Shown piece after piece: positions 35,506 through 45,038 of a stretch of DNA of 64,000 nucleotides. The stretch's first letter is position 1, and each line of letters starts with the position of its first letter. The position numbers and the translations under genes are program-made. Under the pieces are notes generated by a model that was given only the letters and a program-made list of their open reading frames with translations, made no database searches and was not told the origin of the DNA. This DNA comes from Alphaproteobacteria bacterium (lineage in GTDB: Bacteria > Pseudomonadota > Alphaproteobacteria > Thalassobaculales > Thalassobaculaceae). The stretch spans positions 62,001-126,000 of the forward strand of contig JANSYS010000002.1 in NCBI GenBank assembly GCA_024742275.1. Direction: 5' to 3'.

Positions 35506-36969
35506 ATGGCCGCGCCCGCCGCCGCCAGCCGACCCGTTACCGTCGGCACCTCAGAGACCGTCGCCGAAGCCCTCGAGCGCATCAAGTCAGTCGTCGGGCC
35601 GAGGGGCTGGACAGACGATGCCGACGCGATGGCGCCGCATTTGGCCGACTGGCGCGGGCTCTACCGGGGAGCCGCCCGAATGGTGGTGAAGCCGGCGAGC
35701 ACGCAGGAAGTGGCCGATGTCGTCGCCATCTGCGCCGAGGCCGGTGTTCCGATCGTGCCCCAAGGCGGCAACACCTCGCTCTGCGGCGGCTCGACCCCGG
35801 CGGAGGGCGGCGAGGAGATCATCCTGTCGCTGGCACGGATGAACCGTGTCCGCGCCGTCGATCCCCAGAACTACACGATGACCGTCGAGGCGGGCTGCAT
35901 CCTGGAAAGCCTGCAGCAGGTGGCGTCGGAGGCGGACCGCTACTTCCCGCTATCGCTCGCGGCGGAAGGCAGCGCGATGATCGGCGGCAACCTCTCGACC
36001 AATGCCGGCGGCACCAACGTGCTGAAATACGGCAACGCCCGCGAACTGGTCCTCGGCCTGGAAGTGGTGCTGCCGGATGGCCGGATCTGGAACGGTCTGC
36101 GCGGCCTGCGCAAGGACAATACCGGCTACGACCTGAAGCAGCTCTTCCTCGGAGCCGAAGGCACGCTCGGTATCATCACCGCCGCCGTGCTGAAGATCTT
36201 CCCCAAGCCGACCGACGTGCGCAGCGCGTTCTGCGCGGTACCCAACGTCGCCGCCGCCGTCACGCTGCTGGGGCGGGCCCGCGCCGAGAGCGGCGACGCG
36301 GTCGAGACCTTCGAACTGATGCCGCGCTTGGTTGTCGATCTGGTGCTCAAGCACATGCCCGACTGCGAGGACCCTTTGGCCGAGCGCTACGGGTTCTACG
36401 TGCTGCTGGAACTGGTCTCGACGGCGAGCGGCGAAAGCGGCCTGTCGGAACGTCTGGAGGCGATCCTCGAAGGCGCGTTCGAGGACGGATTGGTTCTGGA
36501 CGCGGCCATCGCCCAGAACGAGACCCAGCGCCAGGATTTCTGGAAACTTCGCGAGAATGCATCCGAGAGCCAGAAGATCGAGGGCGCGTCGATCAAGCAT
36601 GACGTGTCGGTGCCAGTCTCAAGGATCGCCGAGTTCTACGACGCCGCCTGGGAGAAGGTGGCCGCCATCGACCCCGATGTCCGATTGGTCGGCTTCGGTC
36701 ATGTCGGCGACGGAAACCTCCACTACAACCTGCAGGTTCCCGAAGGCGGCGACGGCAAGGCGTTCCTGGCCCGCTGGGACGAGTTCAACCGGGCGGTCCA
36801 CGACACGGTCGTCGAGATGGGCGGCTCGATCAGCGCCGAGCATGGGATCGGCCGCCTGAAGCGCGGCGAACTCGCCCATTACAAGGACGAGGTCTCCCTC
36901 GATCTGATGCGCGCTCTCAAGGCGACGCTGGACCCCTCCGGCATCCTCAATCCGGGCAAGGTGCTCTGA
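35506..36969 (+). CDS. FAD-binding 2-hydroxyacid dehydrogenase (GlcD / D-2-hydroxyglutarate type)
   Basis: A 487-residue flavoprotein of the vanillyl-alcohol-oxidase (PCMH) superfamily. The FAD loop is VPQGGNTSLCGGSTP (about 85-99), followed by GGNLSTNAGGTNVLKYGN. The C-terminal substrate domain contains GHVGDGNLHYN and EHGIGRLKRGE, which hold the metal-binding His residues of D-lactate and D-2-hydroxyglutarate dehydrogenases. ATG 35506 has ggggag upstream; the frame from 35446 is less likely. It oxidises a D-2-hydroxyacid and passes the electrons to the respiratory chain. The exact acid is unknown. Confidence 0.87.
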   Translation: MAAPAAASRPVTVGTSETVAEALERIKSVVGPRGWTDDADAMAPHLADWRGLYRGAARMVVKPASTQEVADVVAICAEAGVPIVPQGGNTSLCGGSTPAEGGEEIILSLARMNRVRAVDPQNYTMTVEAGCILESLQQVASEADRYFPLSLAAEGSAMIGGNLSTNAGGTNVLKYGNARELVLGLEVVLPDGRIWNGLRGLRKDNTGYDLKQLFLGAEGTLGIITAAVLKIFPKPTDVRSAFCAVPNVAAAVTLLGRARAESGDAVETFELMPRLVVDLVLKHMPDCEDPLAERYGFYVLLELVSTASGESGLSERLEAILEGAFEDGLVLDAAIAQNETQRQDFWKLRENASESQKIEGASIKHDVSVPVSRIAEFYDAAWEKVAAIDPDVRLVGFGHVGDGNLHYNLQVPEGGDGKAFLARWDEFNRAVHDTVVEMGGSISAEHGIGRLKRGELAHYKDEVSLDLMRALKATLDPSGILNPGKVL

Positions 36970-37154
36970 GCCGACCGGTGGTCGCGCCCCGCTGCGGAAG
37001 TTTTTGGGCCGTGATACTCCGTGGCCGACAGATTTGTCGCACTTGGGTTTGGCGCGCGGCGCGGCGGCCTATATAACGTCGCCGATTTCCCAAGAATCGC
37101 GACCGGTCCGCTGCCTGATACGACGGCCGGCGCGGGAGGAAGAGGACGCGAGCG

Positions 37155-38957
37155 ATGAGCCCATACGCTGCCCCCCTGCGCGAGATGCGTTTCGTGCTGA
37201 ACGATGTCGTCGGTCTGGAGCGGATCGCCGCCCTGCCCGGTCTCGACACCGCGGAACCCGATTTGGTTTCCCAGATCCTTGAGGAAGGCGGCAAGCTCGC
37301 CGGCGACGTGCTGGCCCCTCTCAATCCGGTGGGCGACAAATCTCCGCCTAGGCTGGAGAACGGCGTGGTCCGGACGCCCGACGGAATCGCCGACGCCTAT
37401 CGGCAGTTCGCGGAAGGCGGCTGGAACGGCGCACCGTTCGAGGAGGAATACGGCGGCATGGGACTGCCTTGGCTGGTCTCGACCGCCCTGCAGGAGATGT
37501 GGCAGAGCGCGAACCTCGCCTTCGGCCTCTGTCCGCTGCTGACCCAGGCCGCCATCGACGCCCTGCGCGAGGTCGGCTCCGACGAGCAGAAGGCGCTCTA
37601 CCTGCCGAAGCTGGTCTCCGGCGAGTGGACCGGCACCATGAACCTGACCGAGCCCCAGGCCGGCACCGATCTCGGCGCGATCCGCACCAAGGCGGAGAAG
37701 CGGGAGGACGGCACCTACCGGCTGAAGGGGCAGAAAATCTACATCACCTGGGGCGACCACGACTGCACCGACAACATCGTCCATCTGGTGCTGGCCCGCT
37801 CGCCCGACGGGATTTCGGGGACCAAGGGCCTGTCGCTCTACATCGTGCCGAAGTTCATCCCCGACGCCGACGGCAATCCCGGTGCGCGCAACGACGTCCG
37901 CCCGGTGGGCCTCGAGCACAAGCTCGGCATCCACGGCAGCCCGACCTGCGTCATGGCCTATGGCGAGGACGAAGGCGCCGTCGGCTGGCTGGTCGGCGAG
38001 GAGAACCGCGGCATCGAGTACATGTTCATCATGATGAACAACGCCCGACTGGCGGTCGGCGTCCAGGGCGTGGCGATCGCCGAACGGGCCTATCAGCAGG
38101 CGGTCGACTATGCCCGCAACCGGGTCCAGAGCCGCGCCATCTCCGGGTCGAGCGGTGGCGTGACGATCATAAATCACCCGGACGTGCGCCGGATGCTGAT
38201 GACCATGAAGGCGCAGATCGAGGCGATGCGCGGTCTGGTCTACGAGACCGCGGCCGCCATCGACACCGCCGAACGACATGCCGACAGGGACGTCGCCGCG
38301 GCCGCGCGGCGCCGGGTTGATCTGCTGATCCCGGTGGCCAAGGCGTGGTGTACCGACGTGGCCGTTGAGATCTGCTCGACCAACATCCAGGTCCATGGCG
38401 GCATGGGCTTCATCGAGGAGACCGGCGCAGCACAGCATCATCGCGACGCCCGCATCCTGCCGATCTACGAAGGCGCCAACGGCGTCCAGGCCCTCGATCT
38501 CGTCGGCCGGAAGGTCGCCAGAGACGGCGGTGCGGCGATGGCGGAACTGCTTGCGGATGTTGACTTGACCATCGCCGGTCTCGCGGAACACGCGGCGGCT
38601 GACACGACCCTGCACGCCATGCACCGTCACCTCGTGGCCGGTCGCACGGCGCTTGCCGAGGCGACCGACTGGGTGGTTGCGACCATGCCGACCGATCCGG
38701 CGTCGGCCGCCTCGCCCTCGGCGGTTTATCTTGAGCTGTTCGGCCTTGTGGCCGGCGGCTGGATGATGGCCCGTTCGGGCCTGGCGGCTCGGGATCAACT
38801 GTCCGCCGGAGGCGCTGCGGATACGCGCTACCTGGAAGCGAAGCTGGTCACGGTGCGCCACTATGCCGACCATGTGCTGGCACAGGCGCCGTCGTTGCTG
38901 GACACGATCACCGCGGGCGGCGAGACGGTGATGGCGCTGGCCGAGGATCAGTTCTAG
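37155..38957 (+). CDS. Acyl-CoA dehydrogenase, long form (DmdC-like)
   Basis: A 600-residue acyl-CoA dehydrogenase with the extended C-terminal domain typical of DmdC (3-methylmercaptopropionyl-CoA dehydrogenase) and its relatives. FAD-binding segments are MNLTEPQAGTDLGAIRTKA and KIYITWGDHD. The catalytic Glu lies in LPIYEGANGVQALDLVGRK. It opens with RFVLNDVVGLERI, the usual family N-terminus. It introduces a double bond next to the thioester of an acyl-CoA. The DmdB-like ligase at 31826 could make its substrate, but DmdA and DmdD are not in the window. Confidence 0.85.
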   Translation: MSPYAAPLREMRFVLNDVVGLERIAALPGLDTAEPDLVSQILEEGGKLAGDVLAPLNPVGDKSPPRLENGVVRTPDGIADAYRQFAEGGWNGAPFEEEYGGMGLPWLVSTALQEMWQSANLAFGLCPLLTQAAIDALREVGSDEQKALYLPKLVSGEWTGTMNLTEPQAGTDLGAIRTKAEKREDGTYRLKGQKIYITWGDHDCTDNIVHLVLARSPDGISGTKGLSLYIVPKFIPDADGNPGARNDVRPVGLEHKLGIHGSPTCVMAYGEDEGAVGWLVGEENRGIEYMFIMMNNARLAVGVQGVAIAERAYQQAVDYARNRVQSRAISGSSGGVTIINHPDVRRMLMTMKAQIEAMRGLVYETAAAIDTAERHADRDVAAAARRRVDLLIPVAKAWCTDVAVEICSTNIQVHGGMGFIEETGAAQHHRDARILPIYEGANGVQALDLVGRKVARDGGAAMAELLADVDLTIAGLAEHAAADTTLHAMHRHLVAGRTALAEATDWVVATMPTDPASAASPSAVYLELFGLVAGGWMMARSGLAARDQLSAGGAADTRYLEAKLVTVRHYADHVLAQAPSLLDTITAGGETVMALAEDQF

Positions 38958-38975
38958 CCGGATCGGCGCCGCGCC

Positions 38976-39617
38976 TCAGTTGACCAAGCCTTCAAGCGGG
39001 TTCAGCCGGAAACCGAAACTGCTCGGGTTGCCGGAGATGGTGCCGAGCACCGGCGGCTCGCCACGCTCGCGCTGGCGGTCGTCCTGGGAGAACATCTCGC
39101 GCAGTCCGGTCCGGATCATTTCTCGCAGAGACGGATCCGAGAGCGCCGTGATCTTCGGGCCGCTGACCTTGGTTCCGGCCAGCGCCTGGCCCTGGGTGCA
39201 GAACGCCAGGAACAGGTTGCTCCGGTCGGCGTAGCGGGCGGCCGTCAGGCCGGTCGATTTCGCTTCCGACTCGCACAGGTCGGCCGTCGAAAGCGATTCC
39301 TCCGCGTCGAACAGTGCGATGATCCGGAAGTTGGGGTTTGGTGCCGCGCCGATGTTGGCGGTGAAGGTCGTCGGCAACGCGAAGATCGCGCCACTCGCCG
39401 CTTCCGCCAGGGCCGCCCCCACGGCGCCGTGGTCCCCGAGACTGGCCGGTGGATTGGCGGCGCGGAGATAGACCGGTCCGTCCGCACCGGCGTAGCGCAG
39501 ATACGCCCGCCGTCCCTCTGAATCCGTGAACTGGATGGTGTTGCGCGCTGTAATGCAGCCCGTCAGGGCCAGCAGGCAGGCGCCGACGATCAGGGTCCGG
39601 CCCGCAAACATCCGCAT
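38976..39617 (-). CDS. putative lipoprotein, unknown function
   Basis: A 213-residue exported protein. The signal peptide ends in a lipobox, ALTGC, with the lipidated Cys at residue 21. The start ATG 39617 is preceded by ggagg; the GTG at 39632 would place that site inside the gene. Two Cys in the middle (DLCESEAKS and LAFCTQGQ) may form a disulphide. The tail is Gly/Ser/Phe-rich (GNPSSFGFRLNPLEG). No known domain is recognised. It converges on the DmdC-like gene. Confidence 0.7.
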   Translation of the reverse strand: MRMFAGRTLIVGACLLALTGCITARNTIQFTDSEGRRAYLRYAGADGPVYLRAANPPASLGDHGAVGAALAEAASGAIFALPTTFTANIGAAPNPNFRIIALFDAEESLSTADLCESEAKSTGLTAARYADRSNLFLAFCTQGQALAGTKVSGPKITALSDPSLREMIRTGLREMFSQDDRQRERGEPPVLGTISGNPSSFGFRLNPLEGLVN

Positions 39618-39772
39618 CTCGATATCCTCCACGCTACCGCCCGTATGTGCGCATGGAGGTCAACGCCGACAAGGCCGCATTCCGTCGCGGATGGTCCGGT
39701 CGGGCCCGAGGGGTCAACCGCGCCCTTCAACCTTTGCGACGGCTCGGCTACTCTCGCGCCGGGAGGATACCG

Positions 39773-40333
39773 ATGAGCGACACCGATCCGATCGCCACGC
39801 CCGAGGCCGTGCTGGACTTCTGGTTCCTCGAGTCGTCCGAGGAGGACTGGTTCAAGAAAAGCGACGTCTTCGACGCGACCCTGCGGGAGCGGTTCTCGCG
39901 GACCCATGCCGCCGCCGCCGAGGGCGCGCTCGACGACTGGGCGGAGACGCCGGACGGGCGTCTGGCGCTGCTGATCCTACTCGATCAGATGTCGCGCAAC
40001 CTGTACCGGGGCGACGCCCGGGCCTTCGCCCAGGACGGCAAAGCGATCGCGGTTGCACGACGCGCCCTGGCGGAGGGCGATCATGCGGTTGCCAACCGCG
40101 ACCGTCGACTGTTCCTCTACCTGCCTTTCGAACACAGCGAGAATTCCGCCGATCAGGCGCTGTGCATGGCGCTGTTCACGGCGCTGGGCGACGACCGGCT
40201 GACCGAATTCGCTGAACGCCACAAGGTGATCATCGACCGTTTCGGACGCTTTCCCCACCGCAACGCGGTCCTGGGTCGGGCGAGCACGGCCGAGGAGACC
40301 GCCTTCCTGCAACAGCCCAACTCCTCGTTCTAG
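39773..40333 (+). CDS. DUF924 family protein
   Basis: A 186-residue helical protein of the DUF924 family, recognised by VLDFWFLESSEEDWFKKSDVFD at the N-terminus, the central RLALLILLDQMSRNLYRGDARAF and the segment FLYLPFEHSENSADQ. The fold resembles TPR-like repeats; the function is unknown. The start ATG 39773 follows gggagg, while the longer frame from 39647 reads across the lipoprotein promoter. It lies 31 bases upstream of the 2-hydroxyacid dehydrogenase gene and may be cotranscribed. Confidence 0.85.
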   Translation: MSDTDPIATPEAVLDFWFLESSEEDWFKKSDVFDATLRERFSRTHAAAAEGALDDWAETPDGRLALLILLDQMSRNLYRGDARAFAQDGKAIAVARRALAEGDHAVANRDRRLFLYLPFEHSENSADQALCMALFTALGDDRLTEFAERHKVIIDRFGRFPHRNAVLGRASTAEETAFLQQPNSSF

Positions 40334-40364
40334 CCCTAAGCCCCGCATAGAAGGACGCCAGCCC

Positions 40365-41306
40365 GTGAGCACCAAGCCCGATCTCCTCGTCGTCTCCCCC
40401 TGGTACTCCGCCGCCATGGCGGAATTGGACGCGCATTTCACCGTTCACAAGCTCTGGGAAGCGGACGACAAGGCCGGACTGCTGGCGTCCATCGCCGACC
40501 GCTGCGAGGCGATCGCAGGCTCGTCGGTCTGCGGCGCCGACATCATGGACGCCCTGCCAAGAGCAAAGGTGATCGCGCATCACGGCGTCGGCTACGACGG
40601 GGTGGACGTGAAGGCCGCCACCGAGAGGGGCATCAAGGTCTCGAACACGCCGGACGTGCTGAGCGACGAGGTCGCCGACTTCGCTCTCGGCCTGCTGCTG
40701 GCGACCTGCCGCAGGATTCCCCAGGCCGACCGCTACGTGCGGGCCGGGCGCTGGGAGAGCGACGGAGACATGCCCTTCACCAAGCGGGTGCATGGCCGCA
40801 AGGTCGGCATTCTCGGCCTCGGACGGATCGGCATAGAGATCGCCCGGCGCTGCGAGGCGTTCAAGATGGACATCGCCTACCACACGCGCGGTCCGAAGGA
40901 CGTGCCCTATACCTATTACGGCGACCTGGTCTCCATGGCGCGGGACGTGGATTTCCTCATCGCCATCGTTCCCGGCGGGGCCGGGACCCGGCACATGGTG
41001 AACCGCCAGGTACTGGACGCGCTCGGTCCGGAAGGCGTGCTGGTGAACGTCGCCCGCGGCTCGGTGGTGGACGAGGCGGCGCTGATCGAGGCGCTGAAGG
41101 AGGGCCGGCTGGGGGCCGCCGGCCTCGACGTGTTCGACAAGGAGCCGAAGGTTCCCCAGGCGTTGAAGGACATGACGGAAAACGTCGTCCTGCAGCCGCA
41201 CCAGGCCAGCGCCACCCACGACACCCGGCTGGCGATGGGGCGGCTGGTGATGGAGAACGCGCTGGCGGGGATCGCCGGGAAGCCGCTGATCACCCGGGTG
41301 AACTGA
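40365..41306 (+). CDS. D-isomer-specific 2-hydroxyacid dehydrogenase (hydroxypyruvate/glyoxylate reductase-like)
   Basis: A 313-residue NAD(P)-dependent enzyme. The NAD-binding motif GILGLGRIGIEIARR is near residue 148. The catalytic Arg lies in NVARGSVVDE, the Glu in DVFDKEPKVP and the His in LQPHQASAT. The start is GTG 40365 behind aagga. It probably reduces glyoxylate or hydroxypyruvate in the cytosol. A flavin-linked D-2-hydroxyacid dehydrogenase at 35506 would act in the opposite direction on similar acids. Confidence 0.85.
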   Translation: MSTKPDLLVVSPWYSAAMAELDAHFTVHKLWEADDKAGLLASIADRCEAIAGSSVCGADIMDALPRAKVIAHHGVGYDGVDVKAATERGIKVSNTPDVLSDEVADFALGLLLATCRRIPQADRYVRAGRWESDGDMPFTKRVHGRKVGILGLGRIGIEIARRCEAFKMDIAYHTRGPKDVPYTYYGDLVSMARDVDFLIAIVPGGAGTRHMVNRQVLDALGPEGVLVNVARGSVVDEAALIEALKEGRLGAAGLDVFDKEPKVPQALKDMTENVVLQPHQASATHDTRLAMGRLVMENALAGIAGKPLITRVN

Positions 41307-41332
41307 GGCTCCAGTCGGAGCGGTTTGCCGCC

Positions 41333-42094
41333 CTAGTAGGTGGTGGCCGACTCCGACGCCTCTCCACCATCCACCGTCGCCAGCAGCGCGTCCAGCAGGC
41401 CGCTGGCGCCGAAGCGGAAGTTGGTCGGGTCGGCCCGGCCGTTGATGCTGTCGGCGAGGCGCAGATAGGCGGCCGCCTGCTCGGTCGTGCGCACGCCCCC
41501 GGCCACCTTCACACCGACCGGGCGGTCCGCCGCGGCTGCGACGTCCAGCAGCACATGCGCCGCCTCCAGGGTGGCCGACACCGCGACCTTGCCGGTGGAG
41601 GTCTTCAGGAAGTCGGCGCCGGCCTCGACCGCCAACTCGGCGGCATCGCGGATCGCGGCGGACGTGATCAGCCGGCCGGTCTCCAGGATCACCTTCAGCG
41701 TGTTTTTGCCGGTCATCAGCCGCGCCATGTCGAGCACAGCTTTGGCCGCCTCCGGCCGCCCGGTCAGGAGCGCCGTATAGGGCAGCACCACGTCGATCTC
41801 GTCCGCCCCGTCGGCGATGGCGGGCAGGATTTCGTCGCGCACGGCCTCCACATCCTCGAACCCGTCCGGAAAGTTGACGACGGTGCAGATTTTGACGCCC
41901 GTTCCGGCGAGCCGCTTCCGGCACAGGGGCACGAACCGGGCCCAGACGCACACGGCGGCTACCGGCCCCGATGGCGTGACGGCCCGGCGGCAGAGCGCTT
42001 CGATGGTCTTGTCGTCGTCGCCGGCATTGAGCGACGTCAGGTCGAGGCAGGCAATCGCGCGGCGCGCGATGTCGGTCGGATCGTCAAAGGACAT
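41333..42094 (-). CDS. deoC: Deoxyribose-phosphate aldolase DeoC
   Basis: A 253-residue class I aldolase that splits 2-deoxyribose-5-phosphate into acetaldehyde and glyceraldehyde-3-phosphate. The Schiff-base Lys is in DFLKTSTGKV near residue 160, and the second Lys is in VGVKVAGGVRT. ATG 42094 behind gggagg overlaps the end of the PNP gene by 11 bases. It is the last gene of the nucleoside uptake operon and supplies the final step of deoxynucleoside catabolism. Phosphopentomutase (deoB) is missing from the window. Confidence 0.93.
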   Translation of the reverse strand: MSFDDPTDIARRAIACLDLTSLNAGDDDKTIEALCRRAVTPSGPVAAVCVWARFVPLCRKRLAGTGVKICTVVNFPDGFEDVEAVRDEILPAIADGADEIDVVLPYTALLTGRPEAAKAVLDMARLMTGKNTLKVILETGRLITSAAIRDAAELAVEAGADFLKTSTGKVAVSATLEAAHVLLDVAAAADRPVGVKVAGGVRTTEQAAAYLRLADSINGRADPTNFRFGASGLLDALLATVDGGEASESATTY

Positions 42095-42920
42095 CGATCG
42101 CCTCCCGGGCGAATGCGGAGAGCAGGCGGGCAAGCTTGTCGGCCATGGCCGCGCCCTTGGTCATGACGTCCGCGTGGTCGAGCGCGGCTCCCGTGCCGAG
42201 GCCGGCGGCCAGATTGGTGATGGTCGAGATTCCTGCAACCCTCACCCCCATGTGCCGCAGGGCGATGCATTCCGGCACCGTCGACATGCCCACGGCATCG
42301 GCGCCGAGGCTCTTGAAGGCGCGGATCTCGGCCGGGGTCTCGAAGCTGGGTCCCGGATACCAGCAGTAGACTCCCTCGGCGAGGTCGAGCCGAACGCGCG
42401 AGGCGGCGGTGGAAAGCTGCCGGCGCAGCTCCGGATCGTAGGCGGTCGTCATGTCGATGAACCGCGCGCCGAGATCCGGCAGGTTAGGCCCCGTCAGCGG
42501 GTTCAGACCGGACCAGTTGATATGGTCGGTGATCATCATCAGCCGCCCGGGCTCGACCGCCGGGCGCAGGGAACCGGCGGCGTTCGTGAGGATCACGGAG
42601 GTACAGCCGAGCCGGGCGAGCGTGCGGACCGGTCGGACCACGTCGACCAGCGCATGCCCCTCGTACACATGGGCGCGGCCGCGCAGCACGGCGACCGGCA
42701 CGTCCCCAAGGGTGCCGAGCCGAAGCTGCCCCGCGTGGCTGTCCACCGCCGGGCGCGGAAATCCCGGGATATCGCCATAGGAGATGTCGACCGTGTTGGT
42801 CACGGCGTCGGCGCAGGCGTCGAGGCCGGAGCCAAGGACGATCCCAAGCCGCGGTCTGAAACCGGCGGCGGCGGAGTCGATGGCCTCGACGGCGGCCTGG
42901 ATATGAACGACTTCGGTCAT
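42084..42920 (-). CDS. Purine-nucleoside phosphorylase (trimeric, PunA/XapA type)
   Basis: A 278-residue enzyme that phosphorolyses purine (deoxy)nucleosides to base plus (deoxy)ribose-1-phosphate. Motifs of the trimeric class are LGIVLGSGLDACAD near the N-terminus (phosphate loop), HVYEGHA, the segment LTNAAGSLRPAVEPG and the base-binding GPSFETPAEIRAFK, then DAVGMSTVPE. It sits between the ABC permeases and deoC, as expected for a purine nucleoside salvage operon. Confidence 0.92.
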   Translation of the reverse strand: MTEVVHIQAAVEAIDSAAAGFRPRLGIVLGSGLDACADAVTNTVDISYGDIPGFPRPAVDSHAGQLRLGTLGDVPVAVLRGRAHVYEGHALVDVVRPVRTLARLGCTSVILTNAAGSLRPAVEPGRLMMITDHINWSGLNPLTGPNLPDLGARFIDMTTAYDPELRRQLSTAASRVRLDLAEGVYCWYPGPSFETPAEIRAFKSLGADAVGMSTVPECIALRHMGVRVAGISTITNLAAGLGTGAALDHADVMTKGAAMADKLARLLSAFAREAIDVL

Positions 42921-42939
42921 CGCGCGGCGGGCTCCGGTC

Positions 42940-43923
42940 TCAACGTTCCTTCACATAGGGGATGCCGATCGCCTTGGGCGCGATCGCCTTGCCGATGAAG
43001 CCCGCCAGCAGGATCACCGTCAAGGCGTAGGGCAGGGCCTGGATCAGCGCGACCGGCGCTTGACCGATTCCGGGGATCTCCACGCCCTGCAGGCGCGTCG
43101 CGACGGCATCGAGGAACCCGAACAGAAGACAGGCGAGCAGCGCCGGGACGGGCCGCCACTTTCCGAAGATCAGGGCGGCGAGGGCGATGTATCCCTTGCC
43201 CGCGGTCATGTCGCGCACGAAGGCGGCCGACTGAGCCGTCGAAAGGTAGGCGCCGGCGACGCCGCAGAAGGCCCCGGTGAACAGGAGAGCGCGGTAGCGC
43301 AGCAGCGTGACCGAAATGCCGGCCGTGTCGACCGCGCTCGGACTCTCGCCGACGGCGCGCAGACGGAGGCCGAAGCGGGTGCGGTACACGACCCACCAGG
43401 TGAAGGGAACGCTGAGGACGGCGACGTAGACCAGGACGTTGTGGCCGCTGACGATCTCGGCGTAGAGCGTGCCGAGCACGGGGATCTGGCGAAGCGTCTC
43501 GGCCAGCGGCCAGTCAAGCGATTGGAAGCGCGCCTCGGCGGGCAGCGACGGGGTCTGACCGCCTTGGGAGAACCACGCGATGCCGAGGACGATGGTCAGC
43601 CCGGCGACCAGCACGTTGATGGCGACGCCGCTGACCACCTGGTCGCCGCGGTGGGTGATGCAGGCGAAGCCGTGCAGCATGGCGAGCGCGGTCGAGACCG
43701 CCATGGCGGCGAGCAGACCGATCCAGGCGCTGCCGGTGACGTAGGCGGCGGCGGCGGCGGCGAAGGCGCCCGCGAGCATCTTGCCCTCCAGACCGATATC
43801 GACCACTCCGGAACGCTCGCTAAACAGCCCCGCCATGGCACAGAGGATAAGCGGCGCGGCGACGCGGATCGTCGCGTCGAGGGTGAGGACGAAGAGCAGC
43901 CAGAAATCCGCGAAATCCGCCAT
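42940..43923 (-). CDS. Nucleoside ABC transporter permease 2 (BMP family)
   Basis: A 327-residue membrane permease of the ribose/BMP class (branched-chain-permease fold). Many hydrophobic helices are seen, along with the family segments RSGVVDIGLEGKMLAGAF and GDQVVSGVAINVLVAGLT. Its start ATG shares one base with the stop of the other permease gene (TAATG), so the pair is translationally coupled. It forms the channel together with that permease and the ATPase at 46352, importing nucleosides delivered by the BMP protein at 47979. Confidence 0.9.
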   Translation of the reverse strand: MADFADFWLLFVLTLDATIRVAAPLILCAMAGLFSERSGVVDIGLEGKMLAGAFAAAAAAYVTGSAWIGLLAAMAVSTALAMLHGFACITHRGDQVVSGVAINVLVAGLTIVLGIAWFSQGGQTPSLPAEARFQSLDWPLAETLRQIPVLGTLYAEIVSGHNVLVYVAVLSVPFTWWVVYRTRFGLRLRAVGESPSAVDTAGISVTLLRYRALLFTGAFCGVAGAYLSTAQSAAFVRDMTAGKGYIALAALIFGKWRPVPALLACLLFGFLDAVATRLQGVEIPGIGQAPVALIQALPYALTVILLAGFIGKAIAPKAIGIPYVKER

Positions 43924-45029
43924 TACGCCGCCTCCCGCGCAGCCGACCAGCGGCGCCAGAGCCGCAGCGCCGCCGGATGCAGCATGAAGGCGAGCGCCCC
44001 GGAGAACAGGATCACCAGCCCCTGGATCACCACGACCAGATCGCGGGTGATGGTCTGGAACTCGAAATCGAGCTCGGTGCCGCCCTGGTAGAGCGCGCCG
44101 AACAGCAGGCTGGCCAGCACGATGCCGACCGGGTGGCTCCGGCCCATCAGCGCCACGGCGATACCGGTGAACCCGTAGCCGGCGGTGAAATTGAGCAACA
44201 GGCGGTGATGCACGCCCAGAATCTCGTTGAGCCCGACGAATCCGGCGAGCGCGCCGGAGATCACCATGGAGACGACGACGATCCTCTTGGGGTCGATCCC
44301 GGCATAGACCGCCGCCTTCTCATTCTTGCCCACGGTGCGGATGGCATATCCCCAGCGCGTCCGCCAGATGAGCAACCAGACGAAGACGCAAGCCAAAGCC
44401 GCCCACAGGATCGAGACGTTCAGCGGCGACGGGGTCACGTCGATGCCGACGCCACCAAGGATTTCATGGACGAAGGGCAGCCACGCGGTCTCCGCCATCT
44501 CCCGGCTTTGCGGCGACATCTGGCCCGGCTCGATGATCACGTTGACCATCAGATGCACCATCAGGGCGGCGGCCAGGAAGTTGAACATGATGGTGGTGAT
44601 CACGATGTGACTGCCGCGATGGGCCTGCAGCCAGGCCGGGATGAACGCCCAGGCGGCCCCGAACACGCCGCCGGCGAGCCCGGCGAGCGGGATCACAAGC
44701 CAGCCGGGCAGGGCGGTGTCCAGCGACAGGGCGACCAGCCCGACGCCGAGCCCGCCGATATAGGCCTGGCCCTCGCCACCGATGTTGAACAGACCGGCAT
44801 GGAAGGCGACCGCGACCGCCAGGCCGGTGAAGATCAGATTGGTGGTGTAGTACAGCGTGTAGCCCAGCGATCCCGGATAGCCGAAGGCGCCGGCCACCAA
44901 CACGTCGAGCGCTTCCAAGGGGTTCTCGCCGACCAGCAGGACAATCAGCCCCGCCACCAGAAAGGCCATGAGGATGTTCAGGGCCGGCAGGACGCCGATA
45001 TCGATCCAGGCGGGCAGCTCGCGGCTCAT
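43923..45029 (-). CDS. Nucleoside ABC transporter permease 1 (BMP family)
   Basis: A 368-residue partner permease with about eight hydrophobic helices. The typical family segment FNIGGEGQAYIGGLGVGLVA is present, and KNEKAAVYAGIDPKRIVV lies in a cytoplasmic loop that contacts the ATPase. It is one base from overlapping out of register with permease 2. The upstream neighbour is not the ATPase, as would be usual, but a dGTPase gene ending 9 bases earlier. Confidence 0.9.
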   Translation of the reverse strand: MSRELPAWIDIGVLPALNILMAFLVAGLIVLLVGENPLEALDVLVAGAFGYPGSLGYTLYYTTNLIFTGLAVAVAFHAGLFNIGGEGQAYIGGLGVGLVALSLDTALPGWLVIPLAGLAGGVFGAAWAFIPAWLQAHRGSHIVITTIMFNFLAAALMVHLMVNVIIEPGQMSPQSREMAETAWLPFVHEILGGVGIDVTPSPLNVSILWAALACVFVWLLIWRTRWGYAIRTVGKNEKAAVYAGIDPKRIVVVSMVISGALAGFVGLNEILGVHHRLLLNFTAGYGFTGIAVALMGRSHPVGIVLASLLFGALYQGGTELDFEFQTITRDLVVVIQGLVILFSGALAFMLHPAALRLWRRWSAAREAA

Positions 45030-45038
45030 TGCCGATCC

